Virus record (IMG/VR): IMGVR_UViG_3300005613_000008
Coordinates: 62,001-126,000 of that record
Strand: one strand, 5' to 3'
Length of the DNA: 64,000 nt
Origin: a virus
Position 1 is the stretch's first letter; the number at the start of each line of letters is the position of its first letter. A model generated the notes under the pieces. That model saw only the letters and a program-made list of their open reading frames with translations. It ran no database searches and was not told where the DNA came from. Below are positions 31,535 through 40,988 of this stretch, one piece after another. Both the position numbers and the translations under genes were made by a program.

Positions 31535-32812
31535 ATGCCCACAAACTTACAACCACTTTCCGAGACTAGCGCAGTAATTCTTTCATCAACTGGCGATCCG
31601 TCAGCAGTAGCCGCAGCAGTTCCGTTTGGAATCTATAATGATTCAAACTATTTTCTCACAGGAGCAGCAAAGCAGGTAGATTTTGTCTACAAAAGACTTG
31701 GTGGCGATGTAGTAGACATTGAGCTTACAAACGCAAATGTTTATGCTGCTTATGAAGAAGCAGTCTTAGAATACTCCTACATCCTCAACATGCACCAAGG
31801 CAAGAATGTTCTTGGTGATGCTCTTGGGAAAACAACAGGAACCTTCGATCATAACGGTGATACCCTAACAGGACCAGAAGGAGCGAACCTACAATACACA
31901 AAGATTACCCTTTCTTATGCTAATAAAGTAGGTGACGCTGTTGCTACTATGGCTGGTGTTGGCGGTTCTACTCCAATCTACTCTGCTTCTTTCACAACAG
32001 TAAAAAACCAACAGGATTATGATCTTCAATCGATTATCTCCGCAGCTTCCGACACAGGTTTAGACGATGCTGGCAATGCTGTGCCTTATGCTGGAAAAGT
32101 TGGAGATTCCAGAGTAATCATCGATAAGGTTTTTTATCGCTCTCCAATCGCAATGTGGCGCTTCTATGGCTACTACGGAGGCATGGGTGTCGTCGGCAAC
32201 TACTCTACCTACGGGCAGTATGCTGATGATTCTACTTTTGAGATCGTACCAACTTGGCAAAATAAACTTCAAGCCATTATGTATGAAGACTCACTTTACA
32301 CAAGAACCTCTCATTATTCATTTGAGATCATTGATAACAAGCTAAGGCTTTATCCAACTCCACGCGGAGAAGATAACTTCGCTGGCTATCTTGATCGTAT
32401 TTGGGTTCGTTTCCGCATTGTTGATAACTCTTGGGGTGAGGACGGAGATACAAACACAGGTGTAAATGGTGTCAACAACATCAACACACTTCCATTTGAT
32501 AACATCCCTTATGAAAACATCAACTCTATGGGTAAGCAATGGATTCGCAACTATGCTCTTGCTCTATGTAAAGAGATGTTAGGGCAGATTCGCGGTAAGT
32601 TCCAAACTGTCCCAATCCCCGGTGAGTCTGTTACTCTCAACTATTCTTCCCTTCTATCCGAGGCTCAAAAAGAAAAAGAAGACCTACGACAGAAGCTAGC
32701 AGATATGTTGAAAGAAATGGAATACCCAGAACTCGCAAAGAAAGATCAAGAGAAGGTTACGGCAGCAGAAGAAGTTCTTCGTCGCTCTCCACTACCTATC
32801 TTTGTAGGATAA
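31535..32812 (+). CDS. Neck protein, gp13-like position
   Basis: 425 residues. The C-terminal segment (MGKQWIRNYALALCKEMLGQIRGKF...VTLNYSSLLSEAQKEKEDL) resembles the helical part of T4-type gp13-like neck proteins, and the gene occupies the T4 position after the capsid gene and before the sheath. It would connect portal to tail and seal the packaged head. The start is taken at the ATG in GAATGCCC; another ATG four bases upstream is out of frame. AGGAGG lies 8 bases before. Confidence 0.65.
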   Translation: MPTNLQPLSETSAVILSSTGDPSAVAAAVPFGIYNDSNYFLTGAAKQVDFVYKRLGGDVVDIELTNANVYAAYEEAVLEYSYILNMHQGKNVLGDALGKTTGTFDHNGDTLTGPEGANLQYTKITLSYANKVGDAVATMAGVGGSTPIYSASFTTVKNQQDYDLQSIISAASDTGLDDAGNAVPYAGKVGDSRVIIDKVFYRSPIAMWRFYGYYGGMGVVGNYSTYGQYADDSTFEIVPTWQNKLQAIMYEDSLYTRTSHYSFEIIDNKLRLYPTPRGEDNFAGYLDRIWVRFRIVDNSWGEDGDTNTGVNGVNNINTLPFDNIPYENINSMGKQWIRNYALALCKEMLGQIRGKFQTVPIPGESVTLNYSSLLSEAQKEKEDLRQKLADMLKEMEYPELAKKDQEKVTAAEEVLRRSPLPIFVG

Positions 32813-32816
32813 CTAA

Positions 32817-33308
32817 ATGTCAGATAACGAATGGTCTAGACCAGCATCACCTCCACCGCCACTCTTTCTTGGCAAGAAAGAACGTGATCTCGTTAAGCAA
32901 GTCAATGACGAACTTGTAGAAAAAGTAATCGGACAACAGATTCTCTATTACCCTATTGATCTCGAAACAACAAACTTTCATGAGCTTTATGGCGAGGCTA
33001 TAGAAAAAACTTATCTACCACCAATAAGAGTTTATGCTCTTGTTAAGTTCGATCAAGATGATACTTCTTATCTAGACTCAGTTGGTATTGATAATGTATC
33101 TGAGATTACGATTCATTTTCATAAACGCAGACTTACAGAAGACCAAAATGTTTTTGTAAGAGAAGGCGACTTTGTTCTCTATGGAGATCTCTATTATGAA
33201 ATTATGGCTCTTTCTTCGCAAAGAAAATTGTTTGGTCAAGTAAACCACGCATTTGAAATTTCTGCTAAATGTAAGAGAGCACGCAAGGGACTATTCGATG
33301 CTACCTGA
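32817..33308 (+). CDS. Neck / head-tail connector protein
   Basis: 163 residues. A Pro-rich start (SRPASPPPPLFLGKKERDL) is followed by a beta-rich region with TTNFHELYGEAIEKTYLPPIRVYALV and ITIHFHKRRL and a final FEGDFVLYGDLYYEIM-like segment, as in small head-tail connector proteins of contractile phages. It is placed between the gp13-like protein and another neck or tail-completion protein, corresponding to gp14/gp15 in T4 order. Confidence 0.55.
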   Translation: MSDNEWSRPASPPPPLFLGKKERDLVKQVNDELVEKVIGQQILYYPIDLETTNFHELYGEAIEKTYLPPIRVYALVKFDQDDTSYLDSVGIDNVSEITIHFHKRRLTEDQNVFVREGDFVLYGDLYYEIMALSSQRKLFGQVNHAFEISAKCKRARKGLFDAT

Positions 33309-34185
33309 TAATTTTGACTTCGCACAACTTCCTGAAGATAAAAAAGACTTTACCCTTAAAGAAGTAGGGATGCTTGCTTCTCGCATAGAGGACATTGACT
33401 ACGCAATTGTTTCTTGGATTAAAGAAGATTTAGATTTGTCAACTCTAACGAATGAAGGCTACAAGCGTGTACCTGTTTTGTGGCAAACACCAGAGAGAGC
33501 ATTCCAAATAAAGAATAACAAAGACCTTCGAGCGCCTGATGATCATAGTTCAGGTGCCATTACACTTCCTGTGATCACTATTGAAAGAACTGGTATCACC
33601 AAAGATCCGACAAGAAAGGGAGGTTATCAGGCACAGATCTTTTCAAATCAACGGAATGGCAGAGTAGGTCGTATGACTATCGCCAAGCGTATCAAGCAAG
33701 ATAAGACTCGCAACTTTGCGGTTGTTGGAAACACTCGCACAAACACTTCAGGAGATAGGCAAAAGTTCTTTCCGAGAGTAAACAAGAAGGTTGTTATTGA
33801 AACCCTTTCAATCCCTATTCCTATCTATGTCAATCTCGACTATAAGATTGTTGTCAAGACAGAATACCAACAGCAAATGAATGATCTTACCCAGCCATTC
33901 ATGACGAGAACAGGACAAATAAATTCATTTGTAATGCGTAGAAATGGTCATCTTTATGAAGCCTTTATTGACCAAGGTTTCAACCAGTCCAACAATGTCG
34001 CCAATCTAGGTGAAGATGAAAGACAGTTCACGAGTGAAGTAAATATCAAAGTATTGGGCTATCTCATAGGCGAAGGCAACAGCGATGATAGACCCATCGT
34101 TACCAAAGAAGAGAGCATAGTTGAGATAACCTATCCAAGAGAGACAGTAGTTCCAGCAGACAATGACAACTTTTTTATGGACTAA
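33298..34185 (+). CDS. Neck or tail-completion protein
   Basis: 295 residues. The ATG at 33298 is preferred over an upstream alternative because AAGGGA precedes it and it overlaps the previous stop by 11 bases. A recognisable block SIPIPIYVNLDYKIVVKTEYQQQMNDLTQPF lies near residue 175. Position immediately before the sheath corresponds to T4 gp14/gp15, which cap the tail and join it to the head. No enzymatic motif. Confidence 0.55.
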   Translation: MLPDNFDFAQLPEDKKDFTLKEVGMLASRIEDIDYAIVSWIKEDLDLSTLTNEGYKRVPVLWQTPERAFQIKNNKDLRAPDDHSSGAITLPVITIERTGITKDPTRKGGYQAQIFSNQRNGRVGRMTIAKRIKQDKTRNFAVVGNTRTNTSGDRQKFFPRVNKKVVIETLSIPIPIYVNLDYKIVVKTEYQQQMNDLTQPFMTRTGQINSFVMRRNGHLYEAFIDQGFNQSNNVANLGEDERQFTSEVNIKVLGYLIGEGNSDDRPIVTKEESIVEITYPRETVVPADNDNFFMD

Positions 34186-34218
34186 TGATATCCTGAAGTC
34201 TCTTTGAGGCAACTACTA

Positions 34219-34249
34219 CTATTTACATTATGATTAGCGATGCTATTTA
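34219..34249 (+). promoter_or_regulatory. Tandem late promoter elements before the sheath gene
   Basis: Two CTATTTA copies, 34219-34225 and 34243-34249, in the 95-base gap before the sheath ATG. A doubled element would suit the very high demand for sheath. Confidence 0.5.
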
Positions 34250-34280
34250 GTATCATTTACTATAAAGAGAGGTTCTTAGA

Positions 34281-37073
34281 ATGTCAGTAAAAAGTTTCAA
34301 GTTTGTGTCTCCCGGTGTATTTATCAACGAAATTGATAACTCTTTCCGCCCCCGCAGACCAGACACAATTGGTCCAGTAGTTATTGGGCGTGCTGCCCGT
34401 GGTCCTGCCATGCAGCCAGTAAAGGTAGAATCATACTCTCAGTTTGTTGAGGTATTTGGTGATACAGTACCCGGAAATGGTGGTGGCGATGTCTACCGCG
34501 ACGGAAACTACCAGTCCCCAATGTATGGCACTTACGCCGCGAAGGCATTCTTAAACGCCAATGTTGCTCCGCTTACCTACGTTCGCTTGCTCGGAGAGCA
34601 AAATGTTAATAAAGCCTCTGGTGGTGAGAACGGATGGCAAACCACAAAGACTCCCGATCCTGCTCTAGCAGATAACGGTGGTGCTTACGGTCTTTGGATG
34701 TTTAACTCATCATCTGCTGCCGATCTCGGTGATGGAACATTGGTCGCAATCTGGTATCTAGACTCTGGTTCTGCTGTTCTTCTTTCAGGAACACTAGCAC
34801 AGGGCAGTGTCTCAGATACAAGTGCTTCAGTTGGGGGTGTCTACACAGAAGATTCTTCTGGCGATTTCACTATTCTAATAGAATCCGCAGACTCTGGGAT
34901 TACAGATGAGAAAATTACATTTAACTTTGATGATAGTTCTGACAAGTTTATCCGCAAGGTATTTAATACTAACCCACAGGTTGGTAACGATGGTGCGGAT
35001 AGCTTCTATCCTGCCTCTTCTAAAAAGGCTTACTGGCTTGGTGAATCTTTTGAACAAGAAGTGAGAGACACCTTCACTGGAAATAAGTTTGCAATGATTA
35101 CTCCCCTAAAGGGAACATCTGACTCTCCAGCAAACATGACAGATGTTGCAGACCTCAAGGGCAGAACCGGTTGGTTCATTGGGCAAGATTTGGGACTTGC
35201 TTCATCTTACAATCCCGCCACTGCACAAAAGCTATTCTACTTTGAAGATCTAGGGCACAGTGAGTGGCTAAACAAAAATGTAAAGATTTCTATCGAGAAA
35301 ATCAAACCATCAAACACAAAAACTTCTGATTACGGAACATTCTCCGTAGTATTGAGAAATCTAAAAGATACAGACCCTAAAACAGTTATTTTGGAACGTT
35401 TCGACAACCTAACCCTAGATCCAACATCACCAAACTTTATTGCTAAGAAGATTGGTGATATGGAATATGTTTGGGACGAAACAGAGAGAACTCTAAAGCA
35501 ATACGGAGACTATGCAAATCTATCTAAGTTTATTCGTGTTGTAATGAACTCTGACGTAGAAGCCGGTGCAACAGACGCAACCCTATTACCTTTTGGCTAC
35601 TATGGTCCACCCCGCTACGGCGGCACTTCTGGCGCTACTTACTCTGGCGCTACTGGCGGTGATTTATCGAATGTTCTTGTTCTAACTTCTAGTGTTTATG
35701 GCTCTATGGCTAATTTTATGTCTGGAGCTTCTGCACAACTAAGTGGAACATTTAACTGGCCTGTTGTGAGACTACGCCACTCAGCTTCTGACGGCGGAAT
35801 CGCTGACAGACGTAATGCCTACTTCGGTATGATGTCCACAAGAACAGCAGGAAGCACAGTTGCTGATATGAGCATCGCAGACCCACATAGATATTGGCCA
35901 GGAACCTCAGAGGCAGATTATGCTTACATCTTCTCACTTGACGATATTGTTGTAGATGGTTCAAATGTCTATTATCTCTCTGGTTCTCGTGTAGCTGGAA
36001 CAAGTGAGACTGCCGTAAATAGCGCCTCAGATCTTCTAGATGCAGGTTATAACCGCTTTACAGCACCAATCTGGGGCGGCTTCGATGGCTTTGACATTAC
36101 CAAGCCTGACCCAATGTACAATGCTGGTCTATCAAGCGGAACCGAGTTAACAAACTATGCTTACAACTCTATGAAGCGAGCAATCGATACAGTTGCAGAC
36201 CCAGAGTTTGTTGATATGAATCTACTTGCTACACCCGGTCTTACTAACACTGGACTAACCACAAGAATGGTTGACTTATGCGAAGAGCGTGCCGATGCAA
36301 TGGCTCTAATCGACCTACCCAATGTTTACAAACCTGCTGCCGAAGGCTATGAATCCTCTAAGCAAGCACGAGTTGTTGGTAACCCACAGACTGCTGCAAA
36401 CGACTTAAGAACACGTCAGATTGACTCTTCTTATGGTGCGACATTCTATCCATGGGTACAAACTTTGGATGAGCCAACTGGGCAGCTTCTTTGGGTACCA
36501 CCTTCTGTTGCTATGATGGGTGTTCTAGCATCTTCAGAAAGATCTTCACAGGTGTGGTTTGCTCCAGCAGGCTTCAACCGAGGCGGACTATCAGACGGTG
36601 CAGCAGGTATTCCAGTTACAAATGTAACAGAGCGCCTATCTTCTCGCGACCGTGATACACTTTACGAGGCTCGCATTAACCCAATCGCTAGCTTCCCAAG
36701 CAGTGGTATTGTCGTGTTCGGTCAGAAGACCCTACAAGAGCGCCCATCTGCTCTAGACCGTATTAATGTACGCCGTCTAGTTATCTATCTCAAGAAGCAG
36801 ATCTCCATACTTTCTACTCAGATTCTATTTGAGCAGAATGTACAGGCAACTTGGAACCGCTTTAAGGGTCTAGTAGAGCCTTTCCTTGCTAACGTTAAAG
36901 TTCAGTTCGGTATCTCTGATTACCGCCTAATTCTAGACGAGAGCACAACAACGCCCGACCTAGTTGATCAGAACATCATGTATGCTAAGATCATGGTCAA
37001 GCCCGCCCGCGCTATCGAATACATCGCAATTGACTTTGTGGTTGCTTCATCTGGCGCATCATTTGACGACTGA
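34281..37073 (+). CDS. Contractile tail sheath protein (gp18-like)
   Basis: 930 residues, longer than T4 gp18. The N-terminus (FVSPGVFINEIDNS) and the C-terminal core (NPIASFPSSGIVVFGQKTLQERPSALDRINVRRLVIYLKK, then FGISDYRLILDESTT and MVKPARAIEYIAIDFVV) are classic sheath signatures. The middle (~120-560) carries large variable, beta-rich insertions exposed on the sheath exterior. It polymerises around the tube and contracts to drive it through the host envelope. The next two genes are tube and tail-assembly chaperone, as usual. Confidence 0.93.
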   Translation: MSVKSFKFVSPGVFINEIDNSFRPRRPDTIGPVVIGRAARGPAMQPVKVESYSQFVEVFGDTVPGNGGGDVYRDGNYQSPMYGTYAAKAFLNANVAPLTYVRLLGEQNVNKASGGENGWQTTKTPDPALADNGGAYGLWMFNSSSAADLGDGTLVAIWYLDSGSAVLLSGTLAQGSVSDTSASVGGVYTEDSSGDFTILIESADSGITDEKITFNFDDSSDKFIRKVFNTNPQVGNDGADSFYPASSKKAYWLGESFEQEVRDTFTGNKFAMITPLKGTSDSPANMTDVADLKGRTGWFIGQDLGLASSYNPATAQKLFYFEDLGHSEWLNKNVKISIEKIKPSNTKTSDYGTFSVVLRNLKDTDPKTVILERFDNLTLDPTSPNFIAKKIGDMEYVWDETERTLKQYGDYANLSKFIRVVMNSDVEAGATDATLLPFGYYGPPRYGGTSGATYSGATGGDLSNVLVLTSSVYGSMANFMSGASAQLSGTFNWPVVRLRHSASDGGIADRRNAYFGMMSTRTAGSTVADMSIADPHRYWPGTSEADYAYIFSLDDIVVDGSNVYYLSGSRVAGTSETAVNSASDLLDAGYNRFTAPIWGGFDGFDITKPDPMYNAGLSSGTELTNYAYNSMKRAIDTVADPEFVDMNLLATPGLTNTGLTTRMVDLCEERADAMALIDLPNVYKPAAEGYESSKQARVVGNPQTAANDLRTRQIDSSYGATFYPWVQTLDEPTGQLLWVPPSVAMMGVLASSERSSQVWFAPAGFNRGGLSDGAAGIPVTNVTERLSSRDRDTLYEARINPIASFPSSGIVVFGQKTLQERPSALDRINVRRLVIYLKKQISILSTQILFEQNVQATWNRFKGLVEPFLANVKVQFGISDYRLILDESTTTPDLVDQNIMYAKIMVKPARAIEYIAIDFVVASSGASFDD

Positions 37074-37078
37074 TAAAT

Positions 37079-37094
37079 GGGGGCTTTTGCCCCC
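37079..37094 (+). terminator. Hairpin after the sheath gene
   Basis: GGGGGC-TTTT-GCCCCC, six perfect pairs, but no T-run follows. It may attenuate transcription or stabilise the 3' end of sheath mRNA. A TTATTTA variant of the late element lies about ten bases further on. Confidence 0.5.
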
Positions 37095-37133
37095 ACCAAC
37101 TACTTATTTATGAATTACAGGAGAACCTAACAA

Positions 37134-37721
37134 ATGCCATTCTGGTCAACAAACTTCGGACAGGACGCAACCCTAAAAGATCCAAAGCGTAAACATCGAT
37201 TTACCGTAGAATTCCAAGGAATTAACGCTGCTCAGGGAGGTGCTCTCCTTTGGTACGCAAAGACTGCCACTAAGCCCGGCTTCACCGTTAATGCTGCCGA
37301 GCACAAGTATCTCGGTCACACCTTTTACTACCCTGGTAACGTTACTTGGGAACAGGTTACTGTAACACTTGTTGACCCAGTTGATCCAGATGTTACTGCT
37401 ACTTTCGCTGACATTGTTACTGCTGGTGGCTACACCCCCCCCACTGATGCCAACTCACTTGGCACCGTTTCCAAGGCAAAGGCTACTGGCGCTCTTGGTA
37501 ATGTCCTAATCACTCAACTCGACGGTGATGGTAATCCAGTTGAGACTTGGACCTTGTGGAACGCTTTTGTAACAAGCATGAAACAGGACGATCTTGACTA
37601 CACTTCTGACGAGTTGGCTACCACCACAATTGAGCTTCGCTTCGACTGGGCAAGAGTAGAAACACTCAACAATTCTTCTGCTGTCAATGGTTCCGGCGGA
37701 AACTCATTCTTCAACGTTTGA
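37134..37721 (+). CDS. Tail tube protein (gp19-like)
   Basis: 195 residues starting after ACAGGAGAACC. Features of the tube fold include KRKHRFTVEF, LLWYAKTATKPGF, HKYLGHTFYYPGNVTWEQVTVTLVDPVDPD and a C-terminal LDYTSDELATTTIELRFDWA, all typical of T4-type tubes that form the inner channel of the tail. It lies immediately after the sheath gene and before the assembly chaperone. Confidence 0.9.
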   Translation: MPFWSTNFGQDATLKDPKRKHRFTVEFQGINAAQGGALLWYAKTATKPGFTVNAAEHKYLGHTFYYPGNVTWEQVTVTLVDPVDPDVTATFADIVTAGGYTPPTDANSLGTVSKAKATGALGNVLITQLDGDGNPVETWTLWNAFVTSMKQDDLDYTSDELATTTIELRFDWARVETLNNSSAVNGSGGNSFFNV

Positions 37722-37750
37722 TAAGACAATAACTAAACGCGAGGTGTAAA

Positions 37751-38575
37751 TTGTCAAGAAATCAAGATCGCCTAGGTGGCGTTCAACAGCATGACACGAG
37801 CCCCCCACCCCAACAGGGTGGCGGGGGTTTCTCGTTTGTAGTTCCAACCGAATTTGTGGATCTACCTTCACAGGGTCGCTTTTATGCACAGGGTCACCCT
37901 CTTCACGGAAAAGACTCTATCGAAATCAAGCAGATGACTGCCAAGGAAGAAGACATTCTCACTTCGAGAACTCTTTTGAAGAAAGGTATTGCTCTAGATA
38001 GATTGATCGAAAGTTTAATCGTTGATAAATCTATCAACCCAACAAGCCTTCTTATTGGTGATCGTAACGCTATCATCGTTGCTGCAAGAGTTTCTGGCTA
38101 TGGCAATAGCTATGAGACAAGCGTTCAGTGCCCCGCCTGCGAGACAAAACAGACTTATGGATTTGATTTAAACTCTGCTCATATTCAGCATGGCGAAATG
38201 AAAGAAAATCTTGGAGTAACTGACAATGGTGATGGAACAATCACTTGCATTCTTCCAAAAACACAGATTACCGTTGTTGCAAGATTGCTAACAGGTCGTG
38301 AAGAGAAACTGCTATTAAGCCTAAACGAAAACACAGGACTTATTTCTACTCAGTTACAGTCCATTATTGTGAGTGCTAATGGAGATTCTTCTCAGCAAGC
38401 AATCAACTATGTTTCCAACAACCTACCTTCATTTGATTCTCGTCATCTAAGAATGATTCTCAAAATGGCTACCCCCAATGTTGATTTAACACAGCAGTTC
38501 TCTTGTACCAATTGCGGTCATACACAAGAGATGGAGGTGCCGCTTACGGCGGACTTTTTTTGGCCTGACCGATGA
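37751..38575 (+). CDS. T4 gp26-like protein, tail assembly chaperone, zero-frame product
   Basis: 274 residues from a TTG start after GAGGTG. The N-terminal part is Gly/Pro-rich; the core begins VVPTEFVDLPSQGRFYAQGHPL, followed by IKQMTAKEEDILTSR, as in the T4 baseplate/gp26 family. Two CxxC pairs, CPACETK (~134) and CTNCGH (~255), suggest a zinc-binding module. It sits between tube and tape measure, the standard place for tail assembly chaperones, which coat the tape measure while the tube grows. The frame ends in ADFFWPDR just after a run of seven T, and coding clearly continues in another frame. Confidence 0.75.
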   Translation: MSRNQDRLGGVQQHDTSPPPQQGGGGFSFVVPTEFVDLPSQGRFYAQGHPLHGKDSIEIKQMTAKEEDILTSRTLLKKGIALDRLIESLIVDKSINPTSLLIGDRNAIIVAARVSGYGNSYETSVQCPACETKQTYGFDLNSAHIQHGEMKENLGVTDNGDGTITCILPKTQITVVARLLTGREEKLLLSLNENTGLISTQLQSIIVSANGDSSQQAINYVSNNLPSFDSRHLRMILKMATPNVDLTQQFSCTNCGHTQEMEVPLTADFFWPDR

Positions 38576-38813
38576 ATACAATGAAGGGATTTATGAAGAA
38601 ATTTTCTTCCTCAAGTATTCAGGTGGCTGGAGTTTTTCAGAAGCTTACAGCCTGCCCATAGGGCTCAGAAAATGGTTTGTCCAACGAACCATCAAGCAGC
38701 TTGAGATGGAATCAGAAGCAATCAAGAAAGCCTCGAAAGGGCAATCTAATTCCAGTTATCAGGAACTGACCCCTTCTAATCAACCACCAATTCCAAAAGA
38801 ATATGCTAGATGA
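38562..38813 (+). CDS. Tail assembly chaperone extension (recoded +1/-2 frame)
   Basis: An ~84-residue coding stretch with no ATG, GTG or TTG upstream of its conserved part; this frame opens only at 38490. It encodes DEYNEGIYEEIFFLKYSGGW, then a SLPIGLRKWFVQRTI region and a helix LEMESEAIKKASKG, similar in character to gp51-like / second chaperone domains. It overlaps the end of the preceding gene at TTTTTTT (38555-38561). A +1 or -2 slip there would fuse it to the chaperone; a -1 slip hits a stop at once. I infer programmed frameshifting, as known for tail chaperones of many phages. Confidence 0.7.
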   Translation, partial: GLTDEYNEGIYEEIFFLKYSGGWSFSEAYSLPIGLRKWFVQRTIKQLEMESEAIKKASKGQSNSSYQELTPSNQPPIPKEYAR

Positions 38814-38818
38814 TCTTG

Positions 38819-38846
38819 GGCTCCTTCGGGAGCCTTTGCTTTTTGT
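38819..38846 (+). terminator. Rho-independent terminator before the tape measure
   Basis: GGCTCC-TTCG-GGAGCC followed by TTTGCTTTTTG. Confidence 0.8.
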
Positions 38847-38854
38847 ATAGATGG

Positions 38855-38861
38855 CTATTTA
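38855..38861 (+). promoter_or_regulatory. Candidate late promoter element CTATTTA
   Basis: In TGGCTATTTATAGG, directly after the terminator and 19 bases before the tape-measure ATG. Confidence 0.5.
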
Positions 38862-38880
38862 TAGGGAGAGGTGACTTTAG

Positions 38881-40977
38881 ATGGCAGATGATCCAAAACA
38901 GTTAAAAAATGCCTTTGAAGCTTTAGCGAAACAGATCGAGGCTTTAACTGAAATTAACAAAAAGTTGCTTCAAGACACTATTGTCGCTAATGAAAAAGTT
39001 GCTGACTCACAAGCAAAGACAAACAAAAATCTGCAAGAAGAGATAGCTAAAAGGCGACTAATTTTAGACTCACAAATAGCTCAAACCGCAGAAACCAAAA
39101 AGCAAGCAGAAGAAGCGGGAAGATATGCCGAAAAACAAAGACTTCTTGACGAGTATTATTCTCAAACAATTGAAAATTTACAAGAAGAAATCCGTCTAAG
39201 AAAAGAAAATGGTGAAGGCGTTGATGAACTTGTAAAAAAACTAGAAGAAGCCAAAAAGGGTCAAAAGAATCTAAACGATGAGACCAAAAAAGGCACCAAG
39301 AGTATAGAGAAGTATGGAGGCATTTTAAAAAATGTTTTAAAAGGAGATTTAAAAAGTGTCCTGACTGGAGTTGGAAAAGAATTTGCGGGTAAAAGCAAAT
39401 TTATTCAAAAACAAATGGGCAACCTTGAGAGCAAATTAGTTCAAGTCGGAAAATCAGGCGGCAAAGCACTGGCTGCCCTAGGTGCCTCTGCGGTGGCATT
39501 GGCTGCTGCGTTGTTTATTACAAAAGAAATTATTAAACTCGCTATCTCCGTTGAAAACTTAAGCAGAGAGATCCAAAAAGCCACCGGGTTGTCTAAAGAC
39601 TTTACAAATCAGATAATGGCAAATGCCGATGCTGTCCGTGCTTTCGATCCACAAATGAAGATGCTTGGAGCAACCACTCAAGAGCTTGCGAAATCATTCA
39701 CCGACTTCTCTATGCTAAATAAAGAAGTAGCAGCAGATGTCGCTGTTACACTAACGGCTCTAACTGCTCTTGGGATAGGAGCAGGGGACTTGGCGAAGGG
39801 AATGCAGCTATCAACCAAGGCTCTTGGGCAAAATGCCGACCAAGCAACACAAACACAACTTGAATTAAATGCCTTAGCAAGAGATATAGGTGTAGCCCCG
39901 GCAGAAATGGCTGCGAACTTTGCTGCTGCTGGTCCTCAACTCGCTAAACTAGGAAGAGATGGCGTAAAAGCTTTCAAGGACTTAGCTATTACTTCTAAGA
40001 TTACAGGTATTGAAGTCAGCAGGCTTCTCGCGATTACCGAAAAGTTTGATACATTTGAGGGCGCAGCAGAACAAGCAGGTAAGTTGAATGCTGCATTGGG
40101 CGGCAACTTCGTCAATGCTATGGAATTGATGACTGCAACAGATCCTGCCGAACGTTTTGAGATGATTAGAGACTCTGTTCTTGATGCTGGACTTGCTTTT
40201 GACGATATGTCTTACTATCAACGTAAGTTTTATGCTGATGCTATGGGGCTAAACGATGTTTCCGAACTTGCTCTTGTTCTTTCGGGCAACATGGAATCTC
40301 TAAACGGAGAGATAGGCAAAACTTCTGCTGATTATGAAAATGCAGCGAAAATGGCAAGAGACTTCCAGTCCGTACAAGATCAAATTAAAAATGCAATTCA
40401 CGCGCTAATTCCAGTTGTTCAGCCGCTGGCTGAATTAATTGGTGACCTTGCATCCGAAGTTTCAACTTTTATTACCGAAAATAAGGAGCTATTACGCTCA
40501 ATAGGTTATGGGCTATTAGTAGCACTTGCAGCAGTGGGGGTGGCTTTAGCCGTCGTTGCTGGTAAGTTCATTTTGATTGCTGGGGTTGTTATGGGTGTCG
40601 TTACAGCAATTGGGGCACTTATAAATATAATGTTGCATAAAAGAAATTCTCCAACATTTTTTGAAAGCTTATTAGAAACAGCAGATAGGTTTGACAAACT
40701 GTCTGGTTCTACAAAGAAGTTTGCTATAGAAACAGAAAACACTTCAACCTCTGTTGATGAAATGAGAAAATCTATGAGCCAAGTATCTACCAATAGAGCA
40801 GGTGCTCCAATTTATGCCACAAACAATGCAGTCAGCAATGCGGTCAGCAGTGCCATCAATAGTACAATAAACAACTACGGACAGCAAAATAGCCAGAACA
40901 TTGTAATCGAACTTGATGGTAAGAAGGTTGGTGAAGGTGTTATGGGTAAGTTCGCAAGAAATGCAGCTATGGTATGA
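38881..40977 (+). CDS. Tape measure protein
   Basis: 698 residues. An N-terminal coiled coil (~1-140) is followed by a first hydrophobic helix pair (ALGASAVALAAALFITKEI, ~197-215), a long amphipathic helical region, and a second hydrophobic block (LLVALAAVGVALAVVAG... ~545-585). This arrangement of coils plus membrane-active helices is typical of tape measures that set tail length and are ejected with the DNA. It follows the tail assembly chaperone as expected. Length suggests a moderately long tail. Confidence 0.82.
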   Translation: MADDPKQLKNAFEALAKQIEALTEINKKLLQDTIVANEKVADSQAKTNKNLQEEIAKRRLILDSQIAQTAETKKQAEEAGRYAEKQRLLDEYYSQTIENLQEEIRLRKENGEGVDELVKKLEEAKKGQKNLNDETKKGTKSIEKYGGILKNVLKGDLKSVLTGVGKEFAGKSKFIQKQMGNLESKLVQVGKSGGKALAALGASAVALAAALFITKEIIKLAISVENLSREIQKATGLSKDFTNQIMANADAVRAFDPQMKMLGATTQELAKSFTDFSMLNKEVAADVAVTLTALTALGIGAGDLAKGMQLSTKALGQNADQATQTQLELNALARDIGVAPAEMAANFAAAGPQLAKLGRDGVKAFKDLAITSKITGIEVSRLLAITEKFDTFEGAAEQAGKLNAALGGNFVNAMELMTATDPAERFEMIRDSVLDAGLAFDDMSYYQRKFYADAMGLNDVSELALVLSGNMESLNGEIGKTSADYENAAKMARDFQSVQDQIKNAIHALIPVVQPLAELIGDLASEVSTFITENKELLRSIGYGLLVALAAVGVALAVVAGKFILIAGVVMGVVTAIGALINIMLHKRNSPTFFESLLETADRFDKLSGSTKKFAIETENTSTSVDEMRKSMSQVSTNRAGAPIYATNNAVSNAVSSAINSTINNYGQQNSQNIVIELDGKKVGEGVMGKFARNAAMV

Positions 40978-40988
40978 GAGGATAAAAA

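Noticed and set aside
38572-38661. A 29-residue frame starting at the ATG overlapping the chaperone stop
   Set aside because: Encodes a low-complexity Ser/Lys peptide. The +1/-2 frame over the same bases is longer and reads like a real chaperone domain.
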